Source: WJKG01 sp964627305 | Lineage (GTDB): Bacteria > Zixibacteria > MSB-5A5 > GN15 > FEB-12 | Assembly: GCA_964627305.1 (NCBI GenBank) | Contig: CAZVHP010000006.1 | Span: 136,297-200,296, forward strand | Reading direction: 5' to 3' | Length of the DNA: 64,000 nt | Shown here: piece after piece, positions 7,524-16,225 of the stretch | Layout of the letters: every line of letters starts with the position of its first letter | How positions within the stretch are numbered: position 1 is the first letter of the stretch | The notes under the pieces: generated by a model | Seen by the model: only the letters and a program-made list of their open reading frames with translations | Told to the model about the DNA's origin: nothing | Database searches by the model: none | Made by a program: the position numbers and the translations under genes

Positions 7524-8276
7524 TTACCGAACCGGCGACAACCGGAAATCCTCCGCCCGCGGCTCACCAGAGGACAACTCATCTGTCAGCACCACGATGT
7601 CCACCCGACGGTTCTGGGCACGGTTGTCAATAGAGTTATTGGGACGTATGGGACGATGCTTGCCGTATCCCAACGCAGATATGCGGCTCGGCAGTATCCC
7701 GTGCCGTTCAATCAAGTACTGAACCACGCTGGTCGCCCGCGCCGCCGAAAGATCCCAGTCGCTGGGATGACGATTCGACCTGGGCTCCCGATCATCCGTA
7801 TGCCCCTCAATCCGAATGTGGTTCGGCAATAGTCGGATCCGCTCGGCCACCAGGTCCAGTATCTCGGTGGCTCGGAGACCCAACTCCGCCGCCCCCGGCT
7901 CGAAAACCACCGATTCCATGATCCGCACCACCAACCCGCGCTCGGTGATCTCCGTAATCACTTCCTCCTGACGCCCCATCTCCTCAGACTTCTCCTCGAC
8001 ATACTTCTGCAGCATCTTCAAATCGCCGAGCTTGAGCAGACCGTGACCGCTTGCCGATGGGTCAAGGTCCCAGCGATCAAGCACCACATGCCCCCCTCTG
8101 AGCACCCCCGACAACGCCTGTGCCATCCGCCCGAACTTCTTGGCGTCGATCTGCGACATCGAATACATCACCACAAAAAACGCCAACAGCAACGTGATCA
8201 GATCTGCATAGGTGAGCAGCCAGCGATCAAGATTCTCGCCGTCCTCATCCTTTCGTCGGGGGCGTCGGCTAAACAT
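7524..8276 (-). CDS. motB: flagellar motor stator protein MotB
   Basis: MotB is the peptidoglycan-anchored half of the proton (or sodium) driven stator. The 250-residue protein has a basic N-terminus, one membrane helix (about 20-42) with the essential ion-binding Asp at residue 25 (LLTYADLITLLLAFFVV), a plug/linker, and an OmpA-like peptidoglycan-binding domain (IEGHTDDREPRS..., LSAARATSVVQYLI, YGKHRPI) from about 115 to 235. ATG start at 8276, seven bases after the motA stop, so the pair is one transcript. Whether H+ or Na+ is used cannot be decided from this. Confidence 0.95.
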   Translation of the reverse strand: MFSRRPRRKDEDGENLDRWLLTYADLITLLLAFFVVMYSMSQIDAKKFGRMAQALSGVLRGGHVVLDRWDLDPSASGHGLLKLGDLKMLQKYVEEKSEEMGRQEEVITEITERGLVVRIMESVVFEPGAAELGLRATEILDLVAERIRLLPNHIRIEGHTDDREPRSNRHPSDWDLSAARATSVVQYLIERHGILPSRISALGYGKHRPIRPNNSIDNRAQNRRVDIVVLTDELSSGEPRAEDFRLSPVR

Positions 8277-8283
8277 GGATACG

Positions 8284-9045
8284 TCAGGCAGCTAAACGTT
8301 GATGCGGAGCCATGAACGACATCAACCGCTCGCGGACACTGCGCGGGTTGTCACCGGCCTGGATCGCCAGCGTGCCTTCCATCAGAAGCTCCAAATGAGC
8401 GATCTCCTCATCGTGCCGGAGACGAAGTTTGTCCGCAATGGGAAGGAAAAACACATTCGCCAGCGCCACCCCCCACAGCGTCGCGATAAATGCCCCCGCG
8501 ATGGCCGTCGCCATGCGGGCAGCATTATTCGTGTTACCCAGCGTGTGCACCAGCCCCAGCACCGTCCCGATTATCCCCATGGTCGGTGAGAATCCACCGG
8601 CCTTGCGGAAAAACGCGATGCCCCGGTTGTGACGCTCCTCCATGTAAGCAATCTCGGTCTCCAGAATCGAGCGCAGAGTATCGGCCTCTGTCCCGTCAAT
8701 CGCCAACTGGAGCGCCTTGCGCAGGAACTTGTCGTTGATACGAGCAAGCTCCTTCTCCAAACCCAGTATCCCGTCGCGGCGCGCCCGCTCGGCCAGACGG
8801 ACCAGCAGATCAATCGTGCGATCATGGTTGGCTATGCGCTCCGAAAAGGCCAGCCGAAGCAGCGTCGGTACCTGCGAAACCGTCGACATCGAACTGGTGA
8901 CAATCGTGGCCCCAAGCGTACCCCCAACCACGATAAGAATAGGCGCCGTCAAAAAGACAGAGTCGATCGTCCCACCCTCAAGGGCGTATGATCCACCTAT
9001 TGCAGCAATCGCGATAACCAGGCCGAGCAGTGTTGCAAAGTCCAT
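8284..9045 (-). CDS. motA: flagellar motor stator protein MotA
   Basis: MotA is the four-helix stator subunit whose cytoplasmic loop pushes on FliG. The 253-residue protein shows the four membrane helices (about 2-22, 30-52, 147-170, 180-205), the motif GGFSPTMGIIGTVLGLV with the conserved Pro, and the charged loop between helices 2 and 3. I start it at ATG 9045 (MDFATLLGLV); the TTG three codons upstream is less likely. It is the first gene of motA-motB: a terminator (9181-9203) separates it from the regulator genes, and a sigma-28-like box lies at 9120-9146. Confidence 0.95.
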   Translation of the reverse strand: MDFATLLGLVIAIAAIGGSYALEGGTIDSVFLTAPILIVVGGTLGATIVTSSMSTVSQVPTLLRLAFSERIANHDRTIDLLVRLAERARRDGILGLEKELARINDKFLRKALQLAIDGTEADTLRSILETEIAYMEERHNRGIAFFRKAGGFSPTMGIIGTVLGLVHTLGNTNNAARMATAIAGAFIATLWGVALANVFFLPIADKLRLRHDEEIAHLELLMEGTLAIQAGDNPRSVRERLMSFMAPHQRLAA

Positions 9046-9119
9046 AGCGTTCAACAGCTTGAGTTCAGCAAACCCAGCGCCCGCTGAGCCGTCTCAGCAG
9101 ACACTCATGTCTATCTGGT

Positions 9120-9146
9120 TTATCGGCAGAAAGGGCGGATTATCAA
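9120..9146 (-). promoter_or_regulatory. sigma-28 (FliA)-like promoter of motAB
   Basis: The minus strand has GCCGATAA (9120-9127), identical to the flagellar sigma-28 -10 consensus. Eleven bases upstream is TTGATAAT (9139-9146), a partial match to the TAAAGTTT -35. It lies 74 bases before the motA ATG and directly after a terminator, where a promoter is needed. The -35 half is weak, so this is a candidate only. Confidence 0.45.
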
Positions 9147-9180
9147 GGTCAGACCGGCCGCTATCCTGCACCAGAACAGC

Positions 9181-9203
9181 AAAAAGGCCCCCAACGGGAC
9201 CTT
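9181..9203 (-). terminator. intrinsic terminator after the sigma-54 regulator gene
   Basis: On the minus strand AAAGGTCCC pairs with GGGGCCTTT around a four-base loop and continues into a T run. It ends transcription of the kinase/regulator pair before motA. Confidence 0.8.
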
Positions 9204-9262
9204 TCCTGCACATGAGTATTACTAAGTGAGACACTGCGTTACCGATCAGGGAACTCCGCCAC

Positions 9263-10615
9263 TCAATTGGCCTCCTGGGTCTTGTACTCGGCGAGTTTGT
9301 TGCGAATCGTTCTCGGCGTGATCCCCAGCGCCTCGGCAGCACGGGTCTTGTTGCCGTTGTACTTCTCCAGCGTCTTGAGAATCAGGTACTTGTTCCCTTC
9401 CTCGAGCCTCATCGGAATCTTCAGCCCCGGCAGGGTCTCCCCGGTCGGACCCAGAATCAACTCCGTCGGGAAATCATCCTCGGTAAGCACCTCCCCCGAA
9501 GTCGTCACCACCGCCCGCTCCAACAGGTTCTCCAACTCGCGAACATTGCCGGGCCAGTGATACGCCATGAACAGCCGCAGTGCCGTGGCGTCCATGCCGC
9601 GAACGTTCTTGCCGTTCTCGCGGTTGAACTTATCGACAAAGTGATTCACCAGAAGCGGGATATCCTCTTTCCGCTCCGCCAGCGGCGGGATGTGGATCGG
9701 TATGACATTCAGCCGAAAATACAAGTCCTCGCGGAACCGCCCGGCCGCAATATACTCCTTGAGATTGCGGTTCGATGTGGCAATCAGGCGCACATCCACC
9801 GAAATCGTCTGGCTTGAGCCCACCCGCTCAAACTCCCGCTCCTGAATGACGCGAAGCAGCTTCGACTGCAGATTCAACGGCATCTCCGACACCTCGTCAA
9901 GCAACAACGTCCCCTCGTGAGCCAGCTCAAACCGCCCGCGGTTAGTCTTCTTGGCGTCGGTGAACGCCCCCTTCTCATACCCGAAAAGCTCCGCCTCGAC
10001 CAGATTCTCAGGCAGCGCCGCGCAGTTGAGCTTGATGAACGGACCGCTGCGACGATTCGATGAGTAGTGGATCGCCCGCGCCACCAGTTCCTTGCCGGTC
10101 CCCGATGCTCCCGTAATCAGCACCGTAGAGCGCGCATCGGCGACCGACTCGATCAACTCGAACACGCCGGCCATAACCCGCGACTTGCCCACAATATTCT
10201 GAAACTTGTTGGTCAGATCACGACGAAGAATCTCGTTCTCGGAGCGAAGCCTCAGCATCTCGGTCACGCGGCTGAGGATATGCTCCACTGTCTGCGGCAG
10301 CACCGGCTTGATCAGAAAATCATAGGCGCCGAGCTTGATGGCCTTGACTGCCGTCTCAATCGTCCCATACGCCGTCATCAGAATCACCACCGTATCGGCG
10401 TGCGTCCTCTTGACGTTCTTCAGCAGCGTGATGCCGTCCATCGACTTCATCTTCAGATCCGTCAGGACTATGTCATAGCTCCGCTCATTGAAAGCCGCCA
10501 GGGCCTCCTCACCGGAATAGGCCGCTCCGATGTCATAACCGGCCCGTCGCAGTGTCTCCTGCAACATCTCGTTTACAAGCGTGTCGTCGTCAACCACCAG
10601 GACCGAGAACTTCAT
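9263..10615 (-). CDS. sigma-54-dependent response regulator, FlrC/FleR-like
   Basis: This is an NtrC-family activator: phosphorylated by a kinase, it uses ATP to open sigma-54 promoters. The 450 residues contain a receiver domain (1-120, phospho-acceptor Asp53, Lys103 in FLIKP), an AAA+ domain (about 142-370) with Walker A GASGTGKE and the sigma-54-contact loop GAFTDA (216-221), and a C-terminal Fis-type helix-turn-helix (TRAAEALGITPRTIRNKL). The gene follows its kinase with three bases between them. Lying beside motAB and a sigma-54 flgB promoter, it is probably the flagellar master activator equivalent to FlrC or FleR. Position, not sequence, supports the flagellar role, so I give no gene symbol. 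Confidence 0.93.
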   Translation of the reverse strand: MKFSVLVVDDDTLVNEMLQETLRRAGYDIGAAYSGEEALAAFNERSYDIVLTDLKMKSMDGITLLKNVKRTHADTVVILMTAYGTIETAVKAIKLGAYDFLIKPVLPQTVEHILSRVTEMLRLRSENEILRRDLTNKFQNIVGKSRVMAGVFELIESVADARSTVLITGASGTGKELVARAIHYSSNRRSGPFIKLNCAALPENLVEAELFGYEKGAFTDAKKTNRGRFELAHEGTLLLDEVSEMPLNLQSKLLRVIQEREFERVGSSQTISVDVRLIATSNRNLKEYIAAGRFREDLYFRLNVIPIHIPPLAERKEDIPLLVNHFVDKFNRENGKNVRGMDATALRLFMAYHWPGNVRELENLLERAVVTTSGEVLTEDDFPTELILGPTGETLPGLKIPMRLEEGNKYLILKTLEKYNGNKTRAAEALGITPRTIRNKLAEYKTQEAN

Positions 10616-10618
10616 ACT

Positions 10619-11959
10619 CTATTGCTCCACGGTTACAGAATCAAGCCGGATCGGCAGCAGTATCCGGAAGCGGGCACCCGAGGCACCACTGTTCTCGGCA
10701 AGGATCTCCCCTCCATGAGCCTTGACGATCTTCCAGACCACCGCCAACCCCAGCCCGGTTCCTTCGGGCTTCGTAGTATAAAAAGGCGCGAAAAGGCGCT
10801 CAATGTGTTCCTTATCTATCCCCGGCCCGGAGTCCGTTACCGTCGTCTCCACAACCGTCTCGTCGCTGCCCAGCAGCAACGAGTCGCCGTACCTCTCCAC
10901 TGCCGACTGGCGCGGCAACACCCGGTACTCCACGGCAATGCGCACCCGGCCGTCGACTGCCTCCAGAGCGTTATTGAAGATATTGTATAAGACCTGACGG
11001 AAGAGGCGCGCATCCAGACAAACAACGGGATGAAGCGCTCCACGAGGACTCAGCCCCTGAACACGAAACTGCTCGGCACTCACCCGACCACTGTGCTCCC
11101 GACAGAAATCATCCACCGTCTGCCTCAGAAACACGCAATAGTCCACCTCCCGCACCTCAACCTCCTCGTTACGCGAATAGGCCAGCAGTGTCGTGACAGT
11201 CTCATTCAGGCTCTCAACACCCCTCGCAATCTTGCGCACCAATTTGCGACGCACATCATCAGCCGCCATATCCCGCTCCAGCAGCGCCGTAAAACCCGCA
11301 ATCCCCGCCAGCGGATTCCGCACTTCGTGGGCTATCGTCGCCGCCATCTCCCCCATCGCCGCCAGCGTGTTCAAACGCGCCAGCTCCTGCTCCATCTTCT
11401 TCATCTTGGTCAGATCGTGAATCACCTCTACCGCCCCGCTCACCCGACCACCCTCGTCATGAAGCACCGAAATTGACACCGATACCCGTACCGTCGAGCC
11501 GTCCCCCAAATGCAACTGCTTCTCAACCTCACTGACGTCTCTACCACTCTCCAGCGCGGCCGCTGCACAGGCCAAATCGGCAGCCTCAACCGGCATGATC
11601 TCCCGATACGGCCGCCCCAGCGGCTGACGCTGCGGAATCCCCAGGATGCGTGATGCCGCCGGATTGAAACGCGTGATGCACCCCCGAGCATCAACCGCAA
11701 TCACCCCGACCGCAATAGAGTCGAGTATGCTCTCCATAAACGCCGTCGCGGCCAGATTGCGCTCGGTCAGATCAACCAGCTTCTCATTGGCTTCAAAAAG
11801 CTGCCGGTTCTGCTCAGAAAATTCGTCCTGGAGCTCTATGTACTTACGCTGTAATGAATTAACTATGCGAGTAAACGATGCGTAGGAATCTACAAATCGG
11901 GTCAGTCCGTCAGCCCGGGCCACCACCGTGTCAGTATACGACCGGTCTTTATCGTCCAT
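10619..11959 (-). CDS. soluble PAS sensor histidine kinase, FlrB/FleS-like
   Basis: A 446-residue kinase without membrane segments. It has an N-terminal coiled coil (about 30-72), a PAS domain (72-185), a HisKA domain with phospho-acceptor His211 (TIAHEVRNPLAG), and an HATPase_c domain with the N box FNNALEAV, G1 DSGPGI and G2 GTGLGLAV. Soluble PAS kinases paired with an NtrC-type regulator beside flagellar genes are the pattern of FleS/FlrB, which couple basal-body completion to the next gene class. The signal sensed cannot be read from the sequence. ATG start at 11959, with AGGGA about ten bases ahead. Confidence 0.9.
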   Translation of the reverse strand: MDDKDRSYTDTVVARADGLTRFVDSYASFTRIVNSLQRKYIELQDEFSEQNRQLFEANEKLVDLTERNLAATAFMESILDSIAVGVIAVDARGCITRFNPAASRILGIPQRQPLGRPYREIMPVEAADLACAAAALESGRDVSEVEKQLHLGDGSTVRVSVSISVLHDEGGRVSGAVEVIHDLTKMKKMEQELARLNTLAAMGEMAATIAHEVRNPLAGIAGFTALLERDMAADDVRRKLVRKIARGVESLNETVTTLLAYSRNEEVEVREVDYCVFLRQTVDDFCREHSGRVSAEQFRVQGLSPRGALHPVVCLDARLFRQVLYNIFNNALEAVDGRVRIAVEYRVLPRQSAVERYGDSLLLGSDETVVETTVTDSGPGIDKEHIERLFAPFYTTKPEGTGLGLAVVWKIVKAHGGEILAENSGASGARFRILLPIRLDSVTVEQ

Positions 11960-11971
11960 GATAAATCCCTA

Positions 11972-12015
11972 CAAAGTATTCAGGTTCGCCGGCAAAGTAT
12001 TCCCGGACCGGCGAA
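11972..12015. repeat. direct and inverted repeat in cheB-kinase spacer
   Basis: CAAAGTATTC occurs twice (11972-11981 and 11993-12002), and TTCGCCGG/CCGGCGAA (11985-11992 with 12008-12015) can form an eight-pair stem. There is no T run on the minus strand, so it is not a standard terminator; it could be an operator or an RNA processing site. Confidence 0.4.
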
Positions 12016-12035
12016 TCGTTCAACAAAAACTTTGT

Positions 12036-13163
12036 CTAAAAGAAACTGACGATCTCGGCAGCGATGTCCTCTACCGGAGAAATGTAGTCCGCAAGCTGAG
12101 CCTCGATTACCGCACGGGGCATACCGTACACAACACACGTCTGCTCGTTCTGCGCCACCACCACCCCGCCTTTGCTCTTGATGCACTGGAAACCAACGAC
12201 CCCATTGTTGCCCATTCCGGTCAATATGACCCCCAGGGACATCCGACCGTATGCTTCCGCCACCGATGTCGAGGTAACATCCACACACGGCTTATACAGT
12301 GTGGTTGACGGCTGGGCTGATATCACCACATGTGACCGCAGCCCCACCCGCTTCACCGTCAAATGCTGCCCCCCCGGGGCGATCAGCACCGTACCGGCAT
12401 CAACAGGATCGCCATTGACAGCCTCCCGAACCCCGACCTGGGATAACTGATTGAGACGATCGGCCAGCGATTTAGTGAACATCGGCGGCATGTGCTGCGC
12501 TACTACCACCCCCACCGGCAGATTCCGCGGCAGACGCGGAATAATCGTCTGCAACGCCGGCGGCCCCCCGGTCGAGGAACCTATGACAATGATGCTCACC
12601 GGATGACTGCGCTTGGCGATGACCCGCTGACGAGCCACGGGCCCTGCCCCCGCAAGACTCCGACCGTCCCGCCCAATCGTCGTGCGCGTCGGCGCCGAGG
12701 GCTGCCGGAAGGCACTGCGCGTCTTCAGTCGCGACATCAGGATGTGCTTGCGCCGCACGATGCCCTTGATCTTCGCCAGCAATTCATCCTTGATCTTGAC
12801 GATGTCAAGACTGACATAGGACAACTGCTTGGGGATAAAATCAACCGCGCCCAGCTCCAGCGCATCGAGAGTGGCGTTGGCGCCATCAGTGGTCAACGAA
12901 GATATCATCATCACCGGTGTCGGGGTGCTAAGCATGATCTCCCGCAGCGCCGTCAGGCCGTCCATGCGCGGCATCTCAATATCCATCGTCACCAGGTCCG
13001 GCTTGAGCCGCTTGACCTTCTCAATCCCCTCAGCACCGTCCCTCGCAGTGGCGATGACCTTGATCATGGGGTCCGATTCGAGCATCATCGTCAACGCCTT
13101 GCGCATGAATGCCGAATCGTCAACCACCAGAATGCGAATCTGCGGTGCAGCACTGTCGGCCAT
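12036..13163 (-). CDS. cheB: chemotaxis response regulator CheB with altered active site
   Basis: CheB is the methylesterase/glutamine deamidase that removes methyl groups from chemoreceptors after phosphorylation by CheA. The 375-residue protein has a receiver domain (Asp61 in VTMDIEMPRMDG) and a C-terminal esterase domain. The catalytic Ser (GSSTGG, Ser197) and His (AQHMPP, His224) are present. The third member of the triad, the Asp of GMGxDG, is Asn320 here (GMGNNG, codon AAT at 12204-12206). Spacing to the His equals that in enteric CheB, so the alignment is firm. The enzyme may be weak or inactive, or work through another residue. It follows cheA with a 17-base gap. Confidence 0.93.
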   Translation of the reverse strand: MADSAAPQIRILVVDDSAFMRKALTMMLESDPMIKVIATARDGAEGIEKVKRLKPDLVTMDIEMPRMDGLTALREIMLSTPTPVMMISSLTTDGANATLDALELGAVDFIPKQLSYVSLDIVKIKDELLAKIKGIVRRKHILMSRLKTRSAFRQPSAPTRTTIGRDGRSLAGAGPVARQRVIAKRSHPVSIIVIGSSTGGPPALQTIIPRLPRNLPVGVVVAQHMPPMFTKSLADRLNQLSQVGVREAVNGDPVDAGTVLIAPGGQHLTVKRVGLRSHVVISAQPSTTLYKPCVDVTSTSVAEAYGRMSLGVILTGMGNNGVVGFQCIKSKGGVVVAQNEQTCVVYGMPRAVIEAQLADYISPVEDIAAEIVSFF

Positions 13164-13180
13164 GGTGTGATCTGCCTCGC

Positions 13181-15181
13181 TTAACTGATTTTTCGCGCGA
13201 TGTTGAACAAGCCGATCAGATCCACAATCAACCGTATCCGACCGTCACCGAGAATCGTGGCCCCGGCGATACCCTCTGTCGAACCAAGATAGCTGCCCAG
13301 CGACTTGATCACGACCTCCTCCTGCCCAAGGAAATGGTCGATCATCAGACCCAGCTTCTTCTCAGCCAGCCCCACAATCACAAGATAGGGTTTCTCAACG
13401 ACCTGGAATCCCGCACGGCTGGTATTCAGAATCTGATTGAGGTTGATGATCGGTATGATCTCGTTACGCAACCTGATCACCGGACGCTGATTGACATAGC
13501 TGATCTCCGACTGCGCCGTCTTCACCGTCTCGTGCACCGACGACAACGGCAGGATAAACACCTCGTCATCAGACTCAACCAGCAGCCCCTGAATGATCGC
13601 CAGCGTGAGCGGCAGCTTGATCGTCAGCGTCGTGCCGACGCCCTTTTCGCTGTCGATCTCAATCATCCCGTTGAGCTTCTCGATGTTCGACCGAACAACA
13701 TCCATCCCCACACCGCGACCAGAAATACCCGTAATCTGCTTGGCTGTCGACAGACCCGCCTCGAAAATGAACTTGTAGATGTCCTGACGCGACATCCGAT
13801 CGATCTCAGCCTGGGTCGCAGTGCCGCGCTCCACCGCCTTGGCGGCGATACGTTCAGCATCCAGACCGCGACCGTCGTCGCGCACCTTGATGATGATGTT
13901 CGATCCTTCCTGGCTGGCCGACAACCAGACCGTCCCCGTCTCCGGCTTGCCCGCCTCGACCCGCTCATCCGGCAACTCCAGACCGTGATCGCATGAATTG
14001 CGGATCACGTGCACCAGAGGATCGCCGATCTCCTCAATCACCGACCTGTCCAGCTCAGTGCTCTCACCGGAAATCTTCAGCTCGATCTTCTTACCCGTTT
14101 CCCGGGCCAGATCTCGCACCAGACGCGGAAACCGATTGAACACCTTCCCCACCGGCTGCATGCGCATCTTCATAATCGCCATCTGCAGCTCGGTCGTGAT
14201 GAAGTTCACTGCCTTGGTCGCCTGGTTGATCGGCTCCAGCTCAGAATCACCCTCACGCTTGGCACTCAGTACGCTGGCCGCCTGAACAAGGCTGTTGCGA
14301 CCCAGCACCAGCTCACCCATCATATTCATCAGCGTATCAAGACGATTCACGTCAACCCGGATCGTCGGATCACTGCCCGGCTTCTTCGGCGCCGGTCTTC
14401 CCGCCCCTCTGGCCGGGCTCGACGGTGTCTGCTCCGCGCTCTCCTGGAGCTCCTGCCCGTCCATCTCCGGCTCGGGTGCCTCGGCCACAGCCGTTGTACC
14501 TCCGGCCATTGCTGCATACCCCTCAGCCTCTGACCCCTTGCGGCCATCGACCTCTTCCTCAGCACTGGCAACCGCCGAGTACTCCGACCTACCCACGGAC
14601 GGCGATTGGGCCACAACCGACTCGCCACCGCTCTGAGCATCGACCGATTCTGCCGACACACTCAGCGCCTGCGACAATCCAGCCCCCACCTGACGGTCGC
14701 CACCCGGCGCCCCTCCTACAGCGGGCTCAGTTGATGACACCTGCGGCAGCACGTCGCTGGTCTCGTCGCCGCCACCGTCATCCAGCACATCCTGCAGACG
14801 CCCAAGAATGTCCTCAAGGTCCAGCGGATCGGTGACCTGGTTGCGGACATTATCCAGCAACACCTTCAGCAGATCAACACCCTCCAGAAGAAGGTCCATG
14901 ATCTCCGCCGTGGTCGCCATCTCTCCCTTGCGGAGCTTGTTGAGGATGTCCTCCATGCGGTGGGACAGCGTCGTAACCTGCTCGAACCCGAGGAAACTCG
15001 AGGTCCCCTTGACCGTATGGATCGCCCTGAATATCTCGTTGAGCAGGTCCAGATCGTCAGGAGCGGCCTCCAGCTTGACGAAGTTGTTGTCAAGCGATCC
15101 GATCAGTTCATCAGCCTCGACCAGGAAATCGTCGATGATCTCCCGCATCTCCTCCATGTCCATGTCGAAGTCTTCAGTCAT
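13181..15181 (-). CDS. cheA: chemotaxis histidine kinase CheA
   Basis: CheA phosphorylates CheY and CheB in response to chemoreceptors. The 666-residue protein has an Hpt domain with His55 (AIHTVKGTSSFLGF), a long Ala/Gly/Ser/Glu-rich low-complexity linker (about 140-260) where a P2 domain would be, a dimerisation domain with IRVDVNRLDTLMNMMGELV, the ATPase domain (HVIRNSCDHGLE, RDDGRGLD, GRGVGMDVVR) and the CheW-like P5 domain to the end. A clear P2 CheY-binding domain is not recognisable. ATG 15181 has GAAGGA seven bases ahead. CheW and receptors are not in the window. Confidence 0.97.
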   Translation of the reverse strand: MTEDFDMDMEEMREIIDDFLVEADELIGSLDNNFVKLEAAPDDLDLLNEIFRAIHTVKGTSSFLGFEQVTTLSHRMEDILNKLRKGEMATTAEIMDLLLEGVDLLKVLLDNVRNQVTDPLDLEDILGRLQDVLDDGGGDETSDVLPQVSSTEPAVGGAPGGDRQVGAGLSQALSVSAESVDAQSGGESVVAQSPSVGRSEYSAVASAEEEVDGRKGSEAEGYAAMAGGTTAVAEAPEPEMDGQELQESAEQTPSSPARGAGRPAPKKPGSDPTIRVDVNRLDTLMNMMGELVLGRNSLVQAASVLSAKREGDSELEPINQATKAVNFITTELQMAIMKMRMQPVGKVFNRFPRLVRDLARETGKKIELKISGESTELDRSVIEEIGDPLVHVIRNSCDHGLELPDERVEAGKPETGTVWLSASQEGSNIIIKVRDDGRGLDAERIAAKAVERGTATQAEIDRMSRQDIYKFIFEAGLSTAKQITGISGRGVGMDVVRSNIEKLNGMIEIDSEKGVGTTLTIKLPLTLAIIQGLLVESDDEVFILPLSSVHETVKTAQSEISYVNQRPVIRLRNEIIPIINLNQILNTSRAGFQVVEKPYLVIVGLAEKKLGLMIDHFLGQEEVVIKSLGSYLGSTEGIAGATILGDGRIRLIVDLIGLFNIARKIS

Positions 15182-15199
15182 CGTGGTCCTTCGTCTGTG

Positions 15200-15793
15200 C
15201 TACTTGGCTTTCTTGAACAGGTCATCAACCTCGGTCTGGTCGGTCTTCTTCTCGAACAGATCCGCGTGCGGATCGAATACGCGCTTGCGCTGTGGATCGG
15301 GATTCGGCCGTGCAATCGACTCGTCCTCTCCCTGCACACAGTGGATAATCTCGTGCAGCTTGACCTCGATCTCTTCCATCAGGCTGGCCGCATGGTTCAT
15401 CTGCTGCGACGTGATATCCTGGAACTGCAACGCATCCATTATCGTAAAGGCATCATTGCCCGTCGTCGTCGCCTTCTCGATCAGCTCGTCGGCCAGATCC
15501 TCGATGGCGGCAGTATCCCCGCCCTGCGCCTTCTGTTTGATGCTGTTCAGCCCGTCGACTATCTCCTCCGAGTAGCCCGTGATCTTCTCGATCAAATCCA
15601 GCATCTGATGCGTCGCGGCCTCCGTCTGCTCGCTGATCTTGTCAAGCTGCTGCGTCGCCTGAGGCACCTTCTCGTGAGACTCGAGTATCGGATTCCGAAG
15701 CTCCTTGTACTTGTCAACGATCTCCCTGATGGCATCAGCCAGCGACAGGATCTCATCCTGCAGTCTTGCTTTCAATGTAGTTGAACCTGACAT
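15200..15793 (-). CDS. cheZ: CheY-P phosphatase CheZ
   Basis: CheZ removes phosphate from CheY-P. The 197-residue protein is mostly long helices, as expected for the four-helix CheZ dimer. The active-site segment ALQFQDITSQQM keeps the Asp and Gln (Asp126 and Gln130, matching Asp143 and Gln147 of E. coli). The extreme C-terminus TEVDDLFKKAK resembles the CheY-binding tail of enteric CheZ (QVDDLL...). A flexible Pro/Lys/Asp-rich linker (about 155-185) separates the two, again as in the family. SD AGGAGGT is seven bases before ATG 15793. It lies between cheA and cheY. Confidence 0.9.
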   Translation of the reverse strand: MSGSTTLKARLQDEILSLADAIREIVDKYKELRNPILESHEKVPQATQQLDKISEQTEAATHQMLDLIEKITGYSEEIVDGLNSIKQKAQGGDTAAIEDLADELIEKATTTGNDAFTIMDALQFQDITSQQMNHAASLMEEIEVKLHEIIHCVQGEDESIARPNPDPQRKRVFDPHADLFEKKTDQTEVDDLFKKAK

Positions 15794-15819
15794 TGCGTCA
15801 TACCTCCTGTATCACTGCC

Positions 15820-16194
15820 TCAGCCGGCAAGGATCTGGTCTATTTTCTCTTTCAGGGTATCCGGAGTGAAGGGCTTGACGATGTAGTTGTTCACCCCGGC
15901 CTTCAATGCTTCGACAATATCGTCCTTGACCGAACGTGTCGTCACCATGAGAATGGGAAGGCTCTTGTACTCATCCATCCCCCGCACTGTTGTCACAAAC
16001 GTCAACCCGTCCATCTCCGGCATATTCCAGTCCGTGATCACGAAATTGATGTTGTCAACCTTCAGCTTCGCCAAAGCATCCTTGCCATCGGTCGCCTCGA
16101 CCACTTCACTGTAGCCGGCTCGTTTGAGGGTGTTGATGATGATCCGCCGCATGGTCGGACTGTCATCAACGGCCAGAATCTTCAGATCGGGCAC
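15820..16194 (-). CDS. cheY: chemotaxis response regulator CheY
   Basis: A single receiver domain of 124 residues with all CheY signature residues: the acidic pair VDDS (10-11), phospho-acceptor Asp55 in ITDWNMPEMDG, Thr of VTTRS, and Lys of YIVKPFT. DWNMP at the phosphorylation site is characteristic of true flagellar CheY. The start is GTG at 16194 with a perfect AGGAGG five bases ahead. It follows a second receiver gene and precedes cheZ, so phosphorylation by CheA and dephosphorylation by CheZ are expected. Confidence 0.93.
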   Translation of the reverse strand: MPDLKILAVDDSPTMRRIIINTLKRAGYSEVVEATDGKDALAKLKVDNINFVITDWNMPEMDGLTFVTTVRGMDEYKSLPILMVTTRSVKDDIVEALKAGVNNYIVKPFTPDTLKEKIDQILAG

Positions 16195-16225
16195 GCCAGC
16201 CTCCTTGTTATGTTTACTCTCTCGT

